Positions 22,428 through 37,584 are shown, counted from the first letter of the stretch. The stretch: 64,000 bases of DNA from Sarcocystis neurona (GCA_000727475.1 KL647331.1:207591-271590), one strand, 5' to 3'. Notes: generated from the letters alone by a model not told the origin. Numbers and translations: made by a program.

Positions 22428-25400
22428 CTCTAGTCCAAGAACGGAGTACAGGTCGCCAAAGTGATTTCGTGTTTTTCCATTGGAGACTGAATAAAGGTGG
22501 CCTTTTCTTTGTCGTCGCTTCTGTTCTAAAGCTCGTAGATTATCCTGAGCGGCGTTCCGCTTGCAACGGCGATCTTACCTTTGTAGCGAAGTCAAGCTGA
22601 AGGGTGTGGTGGTGACGTGCTACGAAGAAAGGCTTCTTCTAATTCGAGTCACTTCTAACGACTAAGACCTTGTGCAGAGCCAAAAATACCCACTGAGCCG
22701 TGCACCACTCTCGGATCGTTCACAAAAAGCGACGTGTTTGCGATTACACTGTACATATTAGGCCAACTGGGTAAGTCTTCCTGGTAGCTATTTTGGACTG
22801 TGTTTGAGAATGTTCTGACATAGGGACGTCCTTGGTCATGCACACAGCGGAGTCGACAGTGCATTCCTGCTTTCGTATATGGGTGCAGACAGCCACGCTT
22901 GTACAGGTTGCCTTGACTTGCGGTCCTGTGCTGTAGCGACGGTCTCGTCCTCGCATACAGCTAAGTCTTGTTGCTACAGCGTTCAAGTTAGCGTTGGCAT
23001 ACGGCGGGCAGGGAAGAGCAAGGAGTTCTTATGTATATCAGGCTACTTTAATTCAAAGCCTGTAAGCGTAACAGTGGAAGAAAAAAAAACTTTTTTTCCC
23101 AGTGTCTCAAGGCAGAAGTAGAAGACAACAGACGTGCAGGAGGACACTGTCACAAGGATCTGGAAAGAACACACGTCTCGCGCTATAAGTGCGGTTGTAT
23201 GGACGACGAATTTTCGATTTCGTCCTTTTGTTACACACCGGGCACATCAACGAGGAGCTCGCTTTCCGAGTACATGCAAGAAGGCACAAAAAGGCGCTGT
23301 AGGCTGAGGGGCATCGTGACAGCTTCATGCCTATCAAGGGGTGGACTAAACCATCCCAGTTACCGCATATTGCACGAGTTTATCCGGGCAAAGCCGCTTG
23401 AAAACCCACGGGGTACAGTAAAATCTGTTGCGCATTTGTCCTCTTCTTGCGCTTAAAGTGTCTGAAAAACAACGAATCGACGGCGTGAGTGCTCGTGTGT
23501 CGTGCGCGGAGAACAAGTTCTCTCTGTGAGGTGTCCGACTGAAAAAAGCCTGCGTCTGCGGCGGGGAGCTAGTTGACTGGATCAGACCGGAAGAACTAAA
23601 AGCTTTCTTACAACACAGCTACAGGCTGTAAGAGTTGCTGTAACATTACCACAATCGTGCTTCGCAAGAGGATGTGTGCGAGTTTGAGCATCTCCCGCAA
23701 GAGAATACTTATGCCCGGAGTTCACTTCCACTTTGACAGCGGTGCCGTAAAGCACTCTTTTGACTGCTGCAGACACTTGTTGTAGGGGAACGGTGTAGCT
23801 CTTTGGCATCAACAGGCCGTACGTGCGCACTAGGCAGTGACGTTCCTCGAATGCAGCTACTAAGGACAAACTGCAGTGGATGGTCCACAACGCACCGGCT
23901 TCTCACAGTATTCTGCCTACGTCAGCGTTCGTTCGTTAAGCTTGTGAGTGACACCAGCGGCACTCGTAACGTTTGCCATAAAAAGCTTACGGGTACCCGT
24001 TGGCTTTTCTAGAAATTTGTATCGCGGACTGACGATACAAGTCAGAAGCTACGTCTCGTCAATCTCAGGCGGTAGGAGGAGCAGCTCCACTCGATACGAT
24101 AGGAGGCCGACACTTTGAAAAGCAGCTTCAGCGCAGCACAGTGTTCTTTGATTTTGGCCTCTTCGCACACTGGGACAGGATATTATTTTTCCGAGTTCTC
24201 AGCGATGAGCCCACGTAACAACGGAATGCACGCAACTGACAGTCCGTAGGTCCCGCTGTCTAACGGACGCACTTGCTTGCACGCGGTAGAATGCGACGTT
24301 ACAACGCTTTTGAATAGACCAACTCAACACAGCCATCAAAACTGCGGAAAAAGGCGCTGAGAGAAACATGCCAGCTCACCAAGAACGCTGACGGCATCCA
24401 GAATTGGAACCACTTTGTTGCTGTAGCGGTTTTCTGCTGTTTTGAATGCGCGACCAGGCAGCCTCCCCAGAGAAACGGAACGACGCCGACGGTATTGTCA
24501 ACCTTTAGTTTCAATATGCCCCCTACGACGCAACGTGACACAGCTAAAGTGTTTATTTATGTAAACCCGGCCCCTACGTTAAAGTGTTTCTCCCTACAAA
24601 GTGAAATGACGCCCCGCTTCCGACCCATCAAAATATTATAAACCCACCTGTGCTTTAGGGAGTGAGTGTCAGCCACGGGTACTCTCCGCCAGAGTAGGGG
24701 GTTCGCACAACGTGGCATCTGCGTACTAGGTGAAAACATGCTCAGAACGCTTGTGTGTGCAGCAGATACGGTTTGCAGATCCGCTGTGAGGAGGACCTAC
24801 TTGAGTTGAACGTGAGACGGGCTGCTCATCACTACGTCTTCCACAAGCTAGGGGAAAGTCATGCTAAACAGTGATTTTGCCATGGCCTCGAGTAGAGAGC
24901 GCAGGGCCGAAAGCATGTGGAAGCAGAGTAGCACTAGTCGGACACTGAGCTACTTAGCTACCTGAAGGCGTCCGAGAGATGAACTGGCGGACGGTTTTTG
25001 CGCCATCCTGCTGATCTGAGTGCACAATCATCATACGTCTTCGCGGAAGCCCGACGACGGCGTCTGACATCTTCGACCGTCAGTACCAGTTTGCGGCCTC
25101 GCGCGTAACTTGACACAGATAGTGAGTTTATTCTCCGGCTTTGACATCTACACGAAGCATCAGCTGTACATAAATCAACAGAGTGTACCGCGCATCAACG
25201 CAGTGAAAACTAATTATCATCTTGGATATCACGACTTAGGTCGTAGGTGCCACTAGTACGAACTGCTCTCACGGTTGTGAAGTAGGCGTAGCCTGCGCAT
25301 AGGTAGACACAGTAGAAACTTACTGAGGCTGATTACATGCGCGTGCCTGTTAACATTGACAGGCGTGAGGAGAGCGAGGTCTGCGATACCGGGGTGGTCA

Positions 25401-28400
25401 TGCACTTCAGCTGAGCGAACGCATTCGCTGTCAGATGGCCCGTTTACATACCGAACTGAAGCGAAGAGGATGCTTTTTTCGGGGGCGTAGCTGGTAAGAA
25501 CCAGACGTGTCTTGCTAGCTTTGGTAGCAAGACACACTCTTCATGGCAGTCTCAAGTAATTCTAAACAAGGGTTTTATCAGAGGATGTCCCAACTGGCTT
25601 GCACTTCTCACATTCTGCTTGATGGCGAAACCATTCGTAAGCAGATTTGGCCTATCTCCAAACATCTGGCCGGAATTCTCCGCACTGATGGGTTTCGACC
25701 TGCACAGGGAGCGACACTTGTCACCGTCGCTGTTTTGCAAACAAGAGGCAGCTCGACGAAGTCCCTCGTTGCCTCTTTCGGGGCTTGCACTAAGCCGCGA
25801 CAACCAGCCTGCGTCCAAGGACTGTATGTGGATGCTATCGATCCCCTGAGCACAACTGAAAACGCCTTACGGGAGAGGCGCTCGTGATACGTATTGGTAC
25901 GTGTCCACCGGCACCGTCTAGTACTCCTTAAAATCCTGCCTGCTAGTTCTTCTTCCGTAGCTGTACCGTACGAGTCAGCGTATATTTTGCCCGCACTTGA
26001 GAAGTGAGGCTCAGGCCAGGCGCGGTCGTTCTCGCCCGTTCCAGGGAGTACGTGTCACGCAGCTAACGTTTTGTCGAATAGTATTTTTATCTTCGACACA
26101 GACACTCGCTTCACACAATTTTGAGGATGTCGAAATATTTGCTGGCGGCAGTTGACGTGCAGGCACCGCACCACGTTGAACATTAAGGAAGTATGCCAAT
26201 AACGAGCGGCGATTCCTGCGAGCTCATCCAAATCACTGCATGGGGTCGGATTAAGTACACTGTTGTGCTAGTCTACAAGTCTCAGCCTGATCAATGCATC
26301 GAATCCGATTCAAATCACTGTGGCGCTAGTGTAGAAGTCTGCGTAATTTGTGACTCGGCAGGGTAGCGGATCTTCTATAGCAGCGAGCAGCGTGTGTAGC
26401 TCACTTGGTACTGCCTCGAGGCTATGCGTATCCTTGGAAGACTTAGAAGAAAAGTGAACATAACCTGAGAAAGAGGCTATGACCTGCGTCCCTTTCCGCT
26501 ACCAGCTCGTGAGGGTATGGCGGAAAAAGGCTCGCTCGTGGTGACAGCCCTGTTTGAACAGCTTGTCGATTTCCTTAGGTCACTGCCGGGGGATCTGACC
26601 GGGGTGCCGGGAATTGCTCGTTGAAATTTGTACTGCTTCCTCAGAAGTGGGAATTCAGGGGCCTGTTACTGTGTAAACACTTTGTAGGGTTTACGAACAT
26701 GCGCGCATCAGAAAATCGTCGCTATTATCACCGTAGATCTGCACAATGAAGTGCTTCGCAAAAACTAGATACGATTTACGGGCATTATAAGCAGCGTTCA
26801 CCGGGATGCGGCTATAGGCAGGACATGACCGACCCAGCTTCCTGGTGCCCAGGGAAGAAATCATCCACAGAATTTTCACACCTTTTCCCCTGCAGCCTAG
26901 TTAAACTTGGGTTGCACTGCAGTTCTATGTCCCAGTGGGTGAGGAAAATTACTTGCACAGGCTTCAAACACGCGACGCCATTTGCTGTTCCTGCGGCGTT
27001 CACGTAGACTTTAACAGCTAGGGATCCTTAGCGGCTTTCGAAATGCAGCAATGCTCCAAGATGTCGCGGTGAGCTGACTCCGGCTGTATACGATCTCCAG
27101 AGTTCTCTTGCGCGCTTCGTTTTCGTTACTGCGCCCACGTTCCTTGGAGATGATCAAGCGCGCCTTCCACGACTTCATAAAAACCAGGATGCCTCTATGA
27201 ACGCCGTAGGGATCGTGTTCATGCCTTTAAATTCACTCACATCTCACTGTAAATCTGTGGGAGGTCACTTGAGGTACACGTGTTTCAAGCCAGTATTGCA
27301 GGCCTCGAACGCCTTTCCCTCACAGTTTCTCTTACTGATACTCACGCCGTAGCGCATGGTGTCCTCTGCGTCGCATGCACAATCGGTGCGTTGCAAGTGG
27401 GTACGCCGGTCACTCGAAAAAAACAAGTGATGAATCTCGGAAACTTCCCAAGCATAGCTAAGGCACACGGCATCTGTAGCTTGGCAGCGCTCGGAAATAA
27501 GCTCGTGTAAAATGTTATCTTTATGGTTTGAAGGGGGGTGAGAATGGACGAACAAAAGCTATCGGGTATGGACGTACGTTTCAGACGGTTGCGACGAGTG
27601 CTGGATAGTCCTAGGTATAAAAAGAGAGTAAGGATGTGAAGGCCTACGCCGTGTGCATGTGCAGATGCACACGCATGACGGGTTCAGGCGCAGAGACATT
27701 GTCGCTGCGGAATGTCCTTTCACAGGTTTGGCCCACAGTGTAAACACGAAAGTGGTGTTCTGGCCTTTGTCTATCCGCAAGTCACTCAAGGAGGAAGTGG
27801 CAATGGGTATCACCTGTGAACCCTACCGTTGAGCTTTCGGCTTAGGAAGGCGCTGCCGTGTGGCTGCCTCAGTGCGCAACGGTGCTACAGATCGCCTAAG
27901 ATCAAGAGATGGCCAGGACTTCCGTATATGACAAGTGCGTGTAGGTAAATGCAGAAGCTAAGGCTTCTGCGGCCAATAGCAAAGCCGCCGTACAACGCAG
28001 CAAAGGTCGAAACTCCACCGCCATCGCCTTGCGACATGCACGTATCTCACACGTAGGCCTCACCGTGCGTTGGCACATACTTCCTAAAGTCGACAGCCAT
28101 ATTGAGACTGCGACTTGTGCTGGCAAAGCGTACGGAAGAGCTGGTTGAACGTCCCCGTGGGCGACACAGGAAGTGTAGTGAGGTTCGTGTATTCAAATGC
28201 AGAAAAGGGCGTTTCTTGCAGACTGCCGCATTTCCCAAATTCGCACTCTTGGCAGTGTGCTTGATACGTGCGGGATGCGAAGAGTTCATAACTCAAAAGA
28301 AAATGAAGCAAGTACGTCTGCACAACGGCTGGTGCGTGTCCTTGCGTTGCCTCTTCTCGTTAGCAAGTGAAAAAAGTAAAGTGCCACAATCACTGAAGAT

Positions 28401-30497
28401 CAGCCCTGCTGTGCCGCTGTCTGTCTATCCTCCACAGACCGAAGTACGTTACTGTTAAGTGGAGAATAAAAGAAGTGCTCTGAAAGCATGTACTCGCTGT
28501 GTGCAGTGGAAAGAAATTCCTGCGGTATGTGCTCATAGAGACGAGACGCAAATTGAGTGGCAGTGACGTCTGTGTCTCACGAAGCGAAGCGGTTGCCTGT
28601 AGAGGCAAATCTCACTCAAACTAAGCAAAATCAACCGACGAGTGCGTATCATCTACGACCAGCGCGACAACACCTCGAGCAATGACGAAGATCGGGCACT
28701 ACGTTTCAAATGTAAAGGAGAACCGGAAGGGATTGACAAGACCACGCAAAAAGTTATCGGTGCGCAGGCGCGGAGTGCAGGGGGTCTTGGTGTTGCCAGT
28801 CTGATCCATATTTGACGTCAGACACATGTCGTCTACACTACCTGGACAACCTCGGTTGCGATCTCTAGTGCATCGCACGAAACACCTCACGAGTTTCCTT
28901 GCGGAAACTCACGAGGTCGTACCATCCTGTGAACTTGTCGGGCCGAAATGTGTACAGCGCTGTTCAACGCACTTTTCCTCTAGTGTTGAAAAAGCAAAGC
29001 CTAGAAAATCGATTCTTGATTCGAAGTTCAAGCACATCTCCCTATTTGGAAAAGACACTAGTTGCCGTGGCCCCCTCTGTAGCTGGCGAATGGGAGCGAA
29101 GAAGAATACTGCGAGGTTTGCATGAGATACCCCATCCTCTGTGTGCAGTCGTAGCGGTAGACGAGCTAGTTAGGAGAAGCTAAAACAACCTTCGGTACGG
29201 ACGATCTAGTGAGACGTTGTTTCGCGTGAGAAGAATCGATGAGTATACGGCTTCTCTAGAGGACTACTCAAGATAGTACGAAAAATTGGGAAGTCCGCGG
29301 ACAAGAGTTAAGCTCGAGGTTTTCACTCGTGTCAGCGGACAGTGGTGGCCGGTGGTGCAGGGTCCATTCAGACTTTATGTGCTTGAAGTCCGCGTCAGAA
29401 CCCTCTAGCCAGCTTAGGAAACGTACGCATTCAGATGTGTTTTTGACAACTGGTCCAATCCCGTACGTCTGATTACCGCACACCTCTTATCAAACCCCGA
29501 TGCTGCACGCGAGTTACAATGGTGCTCGGATGCTGTCAGCCTAGAAACGCTCGTGGTGCAACTGGACAACCCGTATACGCCCACTGTGTCATTTCCTTCC
29601 ACTAGCAACTGACGCCTGTGCACTGCACGTTTTGTTTAATTGATGGTGTTTAAGGGTCGAACCATCCATATTTCCCGGCAGTGGTAGTTTGGCGAGTAAC
29701 GGCGATCGCAAGACGCTGCACGGCAAAAAAACAAGAGGCGACCACGCAGTCGGTAGCTATCTGGAGGTGTGCCAGGTGATCGTGATGTCTGAAAACAGGA
29801 AAGGTACTTTGAAGGTCACTCCATCTGCTGGTGTCGTCGACGTCGAGTCATGTAGACTCAGCAGAAGACATGCGGCGCGTTGTCGCAGCTCTGCTGTGCT
29901 GTCCCCACTGCAAAAGATATCCCCGAGAATGGATAACCTCGCGGCTTTTTCTGGAACCTCTGCTAGATTCGTACCGAGCAGTGAGGGACACGCGAATGCC
30001 TGACGAAATAGGAAGTCAGTAAACGCAAATGTGTCCATCCGGTCACTTTCCAGCGCCACGCTGGGGAAGGCGCACTTTTCAGGCATTACTCGCGGACGTA
30101 GCACGTCTCTGGGTGACTGCTGCGTGTCAGTCCCATCGCTTCCATTCTGGATTGTCGTAACCTACTAGCAGATGCCACGGGTGGCCTCACTTTTCAAGTT
30201 TGCTCTTCTTTGGGGCCGTGTTCGCCGTCCTGGTTCCTGTAGTCTCTCTACCTCAATATTATTCTTAGGCACGCCGACGCTGCGGATATAAAAGCTAGAG
30301 CAGGAGTCTCTCGTATCGCGCCTGCATACTACGGTTGCGTAGTTTTTTCCGAGTCCCCAGCTTCGCTGCAAGTAATGCACCTGTCAAGGCGTTGCTGGCA
30401 TCTGTGGTGTAGCTCACGGCAACGTGAGGCGTACAGCCTCACCACGAGCATCTCTTCGTGAGCCTTCACTGATGCTGCACCTTTTGCCACACACATG

Positions 30498-30523
30498 CAC
30501 ACACACACACACACACACACACA
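30498..30523. repeat. (CA)n microsatellite
   Basis: Thirteen CA dinucleotides, preceded by a shorter ACACAC tract interrupted by ATG. Confidence 0.95.
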
Positions 30524-33500
30524 ATTGGTCTTGTCGGATGTGGTGCAACGCCGCCTAGTCTGTCTGCATTTGAAGTAGCACGAGATGGTAAGATGAGCAA
30601 ACCAGTATAGTGACGCCGCGACAGTGACTCACGTCTACGTGAAAGAGGCACAAAAGTCCACTGTAGACTGGTGGCCTCCACGCGCACGCGAAGATGTTGT
30701 ACAGCCTCTGGTCAGAACTTCGGCTCGTTGCGTCTAGACGGTCTCAGTGGAACCATGTTCGGACAATGCTCACGGACTCAGGACGTGAGCTTTCGTTATG
30801 CTGCGCCGTAGTTGCACCACGGCGGTTGCAGGAAAAGCCGGGTAATGTTATTTTTCCGCCCACTCTGAACTGAGCAGGGGGTCGCACGCTTGCTTGGTAA
30901 GTACTGGACGCAACACGCCACAATTGTGGTTGCATTTGCTGGAGAGCGGGGTCACGAGCATTGACAGCTGACCCACGCAGGTTACATGTGGAGAGAATCT
31001 ACCAGTCTCTGTGCTTCAATCTCGGCAGACAAGTTCAAGGGTTTTCGCGTGGAAGGCGTAACGGAGGCGAACGTCAAAGTCCACCTGACCAGACATTTCT
31101 GTATTCTGTTGATATGTGTTACAAACATCAAAGGAATGTACTGGACTGTGCTTCAGTGGGTACCAAAAATCTACTGCGGTAGTCGTTTCTCCGTCGACAG
31201 ACACTACACTTGAGATGCGACGCAGACAGGTGACTGCATTAAATGACCCTGATTCCCCAGGCCCTCAATGCGTCCTGAAATGGCATTTCGCAGGTGGTAC
31301 GCTTAACGTGAGCAACAACTGCAGTTGTACCGACGCTTAAAGGAGAAATCACATGTTTACGTTCATTCTTCACATCGGCAGCTGTCAGGATCTGTATCTG
31401 TTCACGCGTTTGCTGTGGATCATCATCAGTCGGTGAGCAGTTCAACTATGGCTACTTATGTGGCGAACGTAGGTCGTTGCGGGACGGTTTACAGCTCAGC
31501 GTGGATGACGTGACAAGAGGATCGGCTGTCCGATTTGCGTGGGGAACCTTAGGTATTTGGCGGAAGCACCAACCGTTTGTTCAACGCCCTAATTTCAGAC
31601 GGTACGAAAATAGGGGCGTGTACGCTGTTTTTTTGACAGTCAAAAAAACGTGTTACTCTCGTATCCAAAGCTGCTTTGGAACGTTAGAATGAACGTTTTT
31701 AAATAAAATCTACTCACCTCACAACTAAGTAGGCGTGAGTTTGACAGTGTTCGTGCTCGTTCCATTGTTGCGACCTGCAAAGTTGTGACGATAGTTTCCA
31801 GTAACCGGTCACGCTACTTCTGCCTAGGGATATCGAATAAGCAGTAACTCACTTCGCAGTTCTTGTGTCTGCAATAAGGTACGACTTACTTACCCTATTT
31901 GAGTACATAAAACTGCGCTTCCTTTGAAGGCTGTAGGCCTGCGACACGAGGCGTGCACTGTGTTTGCTAATAAACGTGTTTATTCTATCTTGCGGGGCAT
32001 CTAGTAGCTATCCGAGAGCGTAAGTAACGCTGTCCCCGTTTGCGTCTGGCTCAACAGGAGGTAAGTAAACAGAAGCGACACACGAAGCAGAGGTTCGTAT
32101 TAGTGGGTACCTTGCGCAGACATCCTTCACCTGCGGTCGCCTTGGACTTGTAGTACCGTTGCGCGTGGGGTCGACTTTTCGTCAACCTGAGATATTCGTC
32201 ACCCCTACTGCTTTTGTGTGTACCACGAGCGACAACCGTGGTGTTGCAGATTGTAAGTCGTAACTGCAATGTAATTGTTCCGTACACATCTGGTCTTCTC
32301 TCTTGCTTGCTGCACCATTTCGTCAAGTTGTCCGTACTGTCTTTCTACAGTTCGTAAGAGTAGCCTGCTGTTGTGGACATATGAGGCACAGGGAACGGCC
32401 TTGGTGGAGTGAGGAAACAGTTTCCATTCAACAGTGTCACAAATGCTCGACCCGCACCGCTCCCACTCACCACGCAGGACTTCCACGTGAGAGGCGAAGA
32501 GCCAGGCACGCAATTAAAATGTTTACCGAAAGCCTCGTTTTGGTGGCGGGTGGTACGCAGTTATCGTAGCCTTCAACCAGCGCACCTTGTGGTGACAGTG
32601 GCTCGTCCTCAACATTCTGGAGACAATAAAGCCAGAATCTTTAGAACGACCGAACTTCTTTGAATTCGTCGGAAGCTCGCGTTATTATATGTTATTTGTT
32701 GCGCTCCACTTTCCGGGTCTGCCCCAGTACGTACCTCACGTCACAACTCGGAGCTCCACACAAGATAGGTGTGTGCTACATGTCCTTGGAAGCGAGTATC
32801 ACCCTGGATGCGGCAACCAATTCTACACACTTTGCAACTTCCCATCCCTTCAATTAGCACACGGTAAGGGCTCGCCAAAGATGCAGATGCCGAAGTTAGC
32901 GGCAACAGTCACGGGCAGACGTGCGAAGAGAGTCGTAAGCACGACACAGCATAACGCAGATCGACGTGAAAGCGAAAGAGACGTGCCCCCCCCACTGATC
33001 CGCGCCGCGGGGGGGAGCCAGCTTGGACTTCTTCGTCAGTGTCTGATTTGATGGCGCACTCGCCTCCTTTCGACGTGAGAAGTGTTTGTCGTCTGAACAG
33101 GCAGTACGTTCCGGTTCAAAAGCGAAATCATGTGTTTCACGCTGTTCGAGACTGGCCCGCAGGACGCGACGTGTACAAAGGCGAGCACATCTTCGTGAGA
33201 CTTGCGCGGTGAAACTTTGATTAATCTGTTGCGCAGCCGGTACGTAATCCTTGAACAAGTAGACGAAACGAACCAGAGGCGCAGGCCAGCGGGGACTCGT
33301 TGCGGCAGCAACGGCCAGGCGTCAGCGATGCTTGGCGACACTTAAAGAAGAATTAGAGGCAGGGAACATGAACACGAAGCAGAAAGACACTCTAGTCTTC
33401 CTACAGAATTTTCAAGCAGGACCACTACCTGCTTCGACTTCGCTGACTAATCTTATTGCCTGAAGCATCGAAACTTTTGAGGTGCATGTTCCATCGCTGA

Positions 33501-36500
33501 CACAGCCCCTCTTTTTCTTCGAACCATGACGACTGCACCGCGCGCAAGACTTTGCATTTGGTGTAAAAAAGCTACTGACGGTACACCTCCTCACCCTCTT
33601 CTCCTCTGTCGCTTCACGATGAGCTGCGCTACTGCGTTTGGATTCAACACGGTCGTTTAAGTTGTGCACATCGTGTGGAGGAGGCAACACAGTACTCAAG
33701 TGCATCGGTATGTGTCCATGAAATAAACGCAGATACTGGACTGTCTCAACGTGGCACACTCGATTCCTCTCAAGCACCCGAAATACTGCAGAAATATGAC
33801 GCCAACTGACCGAATGCACAAAAGTTTTTTCTGGACTGGACGCCATCCACCCAGCAGCGCCTGCATGCTTCTACCTCAGAAATTAGTCAATAGGCCTGAC
33901 TGGGACACCTTGCGACACTCTCCACATTAGCGCTATGAGTGCGTCGGATTACAGACTTCGGTACAACAAATCTAGTCCAGGTGACTGTCACTTGTGGAAA
34001 TCCTCGTGTCGCTCGAAAGTGTCTCACTTATTTGTAGTGTTTTGCAGATTTACACACTCCACGACGGCGAATGAGACTCTACTCTGTGAAAAACTGTAAA
34101 ACTAAAGGAAAGCGGATGTTCAGAAACATTTTCCGTGGTTATCAAAATAGTTCAGAACAACCAGGCGTCTAAATAGTAGGCGATTTAGATGCAGACTGGG
34201 CTCTTTTTCAACAGTTTGTCCTCAGAAAGACGTAAGTGGTTGAAACTCGCAACCGCGAGGGTTGAAGAAAATAGAAGTGAAGCAACTAGTGCAATGCCAG
34301 CAGTTCTGCCCCTCTAGGAAAGATGTGCTGGGGCGCAAGTGGAGGACGATTGACGACGCGTTGTTTGGCATCGCGTGGATGGCCACCTGTGTCTTAATAA
34401 CTAAGCTATGCCACACCGCCTGGATAATCCCTGTATGGTGTGTCACTTTAGCGGACGGTAAGACGAATTACGGTGCTCTTTCGTCAGCTGAAGATGCAAA
34501 TTCTTCTGCGAGCGTCAGCCACGACTGTGCAAACCACCAGTGTTGATCTCACGAAGTCTACCGTATGCGTCAAAGACGGTTTTCAGAGAAACACACACAA
34601 ATGTTATTCTCACTTTCCTCGCTAACTTACCTTATTCAATGCGCGCCTACCAGCGGCTTACGGGTGCCTTGTCAGAATGTGAGCAATTTTCATGCTAACT
34701 CAACGATGCAGATGCTCGGACAGGTATTCCTCAGTGGCCCCTGCCTTGGAGAAGTCCTAGTGTGTGTATTTCACACGGTAGGTGGTCATTGTCTTCAGTT
34801 GGTAAGCTCTGAACAGACACCCAGACATCTGTCCGGGACAATGTCGATCCGGGCCGAGCATCACTGCAGGAGGCGGAAGCCTTTCCAGCGAGCAGAGTGC
34901 TAACTTCAGCCGCAGCCCCGTCCTTCTGTTGACCCCCGTTGAGCTGCTTTTAAAAGATCTGCGGCCACCCACCGTGTACCAGAAAGTGCGTCGAGACGGT
35001 ATCCCGAAGGAGCGCTCTCGCGTAAATTTGAATTTTACTTGCATTGAGGGTAGCCGTCGCTGTCCGCACTGGTGATAACTCCTTGCAGGGTTCAATCAGA
35101 CCACCGGAGTACGCTCGGTTCAGGCGCACTTCTGATATTTTCACCGCAGGTTATGTCTTTTTGCACGTCGACAGATGGATGTGTGGAAAACCAAATAGGT
35201 CGACACAGCTGCGCGACACACGTGCGGTAAAGGCTTTCTCCTTCCTCCCTGACACAGGCGCAGGCTTGTCATGAGTATCGTGGTCACTTGTGTCTTCGTC
35301 TGCAAAACGCATACAGATGGTGAGGTTATTAACGCATTAGAGAATTTTGGATTGTACCGCATAGGAAACAAGCAGCGCCTGGGTATCAATCCATACGAGC
35401 TACGTCACATCATGTACAGCGCCACGTTCTGCGGACCATGCGGCTAAACCGTCTTTAGAGAGTAAGACGCTCCCGCGGGATCGACTTAGGCCCACTCGTT
35501 TCCCAACGCTACTGCAAGTTCGAGAAAAAACGTCCCTTGGAAGGTTCAACGGATGTGGGGATTATCTTCTGTCCATTTTAAAGCTCGTAAGCGCGCGCTT
35601 GGCTGTCTGAATACTCGAAAAGAGGCGGCTCTGCCGCATGTCGTACTTCGTGGGTACTAATATAAAATGTCCGTGTTGCGAGCTCCTCGCTTACTGCTGG
35701 AAGCGCTGGAATACATACAGAAGGAAAACGTCAGAAACGGCAATACTTAAGGGAGTAAGCAAGCATCCATTACACCTGCCGCTTGAAGCCAACACCTCCC
35801 AAAAGCTTCAACTGTTTGCAATGTCGTGGTTTGTTCAACGCGCGACTGTGTCTCTTATTTACTACCAGCAAGTAGGAACCTGTTTGCGTTCATCCTAAAA
35901 AAAGTGAGCACCTACCAGAAGCAGTAACATTTTCGATGTGTGGCTGTCGCAGACAAGTGCTGAAGTACAGGATTTTGGTGTGCAAGGTACGAGTCGAAGG
36001 CGGTGAGCACCTCTTACTCTGGAGACTAGGCAAAAGCTTTGGTTGTGCGGTGCAGGCCTAGCGAAAGAGGGGTTGAAAAAGGCAGTGTTATAATGGATAG
36101 TGCACCGACTTTATTTGTATGCAAACGTCACTGTAGCAAGGGTTCGTTTTCAGTGACATCACGGGTCATACGGTGGATCCTCAGTAATCCTGTCAGCTCG
36201 TAAGGGGACGCACGTAACACCCAGGCAAGCAGACGCCTGTGCGGTCTCTCGTACGGGGACACCCCTCACTGACAGTAGCGCTTCATGCCCGAGGGCAAAC
36301 GTCTGCTTGGAAAACATGTATATACATACATACCTCTACAGGAGGTATAAACCTCTTGTAGAGGCATAGCGCCTAAGCAAGCAAATACGCTGTTCACGTC
36401 AGTGGTCTATATTCTGTACCCCTACCGCTATCTCTTCGCAACTGCGTAACGGGGATAGCGTCTTCGTCGCGGTCAGCAAGTAGGCCCTGCGATTAACATA

Positions 36501-37350
36501 AAACGTGCGTCTCCTTCTGCTTTCAGGATATTATCAAGAGGAGTGTGTCTGTGGTTCGCGGATACCACAGGCTATGGCGGATAAACTGCATATGAAAAGG
36601 AAACGAGGCCGCTTGCGCAAAATGGCGGTTCGCCTCGGGTTAGTACTTCCTTTCTAATGCGCCTCACCACGGTGGAACTTGTGCATAGCTAACTAAAGCC
36701 GATTTCAAACTGCCACGCGCACGTCCTTTTGACGACCAGCTAGTAAGCAGAAAATCTTGTTTATTCTTCGTTCCAGGCCTAGCCGCCTGCGAACGAAACC
36801 AGGGTGGAGCGGCAGAAGCGGATTTTCTCGCCTAGGGAACCCTTCTTCATAAATGGATCAGTCACACATCACTAACTGCATCTCTTACACGCCTGAGTCG
36901 ACGCAACGCCACGAGCACCAAAGTACGTGATCCGGCTTCTTGGAACGCCACGCATAGGATCAACTACGAACTGTCATCACGCAGTATAGTATGCAACTAC
37001 GTGCCGCAGATAGTACGCCACACGAATGCAATAATCGAAGGTGTCGCATGTGGCAAGGAGGACGAATCCCTGCCTTGCGTACTGGAAATCATCACATGCA
37101 GGTTTCCGTAACCGCCTTTTATCGTCTGAGTATATTTCATACTTGTTCCTACAGGCAGTACGTCCGGCAAGCCTTTTTTGCACTTCCAGGCACCACCAGG
37201 CATGCAGTAACTGTGATTATTGTTGAATGCATATGATGCTCTTCCGTTTTACGTGGTGTGGAGACATTTTTTCTTTATGCTGAAAGGGAGTAAGGATCAC
37301 GTCGGGTTTTCGTGCCGAAGCAACCGCGTTTACCAATCACGACAAACTAG

Positions 37351-37584
37351 GTGGGCACGGATGAGGTGGTCCAACGACTTTCTCAACCGTTGAACCTCCA
37401 GGTGGTACGCAAAAAATGCAACCTGGTGTTTTGTGTTATCTTTGCTGCTTGCGCTGAAGCAGCCGCATTATTACCTTATCAAAGTCCTACCTTAGCTGAC
37501 GCATGCGCTTTAGGACTATCGTGTGTGTGGCAACTAGGTGCTTTGGAAGAAGAGGCACTAGATAAGAGTTATGTGGAATGCTAA
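37351..37584 (+). CDS. candidate exon or small ORF, unknown
   Basis: The frame opens directly after a possible acceptor (CAAACTAG|GTGGGC) and runs to TAA at 37582. It reads as a hydrophobic middle (CNLVFCVIFAACAEAAA) and an acidic end (LEEEALDKSYVEC). About 55% of codons begin with a purine. No family is recognised. If real, it may be a terminal exon of a plus-strand gene. Confidence 0.2.
   Translation: MGTDEVVQRLSQPLNLQVVRKKCNLVFCVIFAACAEAAALLPYQSPTLADACALGLSCVWQLGALEEEALDKSYVEC

Larger units (their letters stand above)
20464..37340. other. long interval without a supported gene
   Basis: Frames reach about 144 codons (minus strand, 33412-33846, Arg/His/Ser-rich) and several plus frames reach 110-120 codons (for example 25543-25887 and 32689-33051). 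None has recognisable content, and strands and frames overlap as expected by chance. Apart from the short repeats listed, I see no structure. Isolated short exons cannot be excluded. Confidence 0.3.

Noticed and set aside
29640..29670. tRNA-like B-box (GGTTCGA on the minus strand) and similar motifs near 38160 and 43300
   Set aside because: No matching A-box or foldable acceptor stem at the right spacing was seen.
33412..33846. 144-codon minus-strand ORF, Arg/Ser/His-rich
   Set aside because: Several frames of this length are expected by chance in 64 kb, and no splice sites, domain or coding bias stand out.
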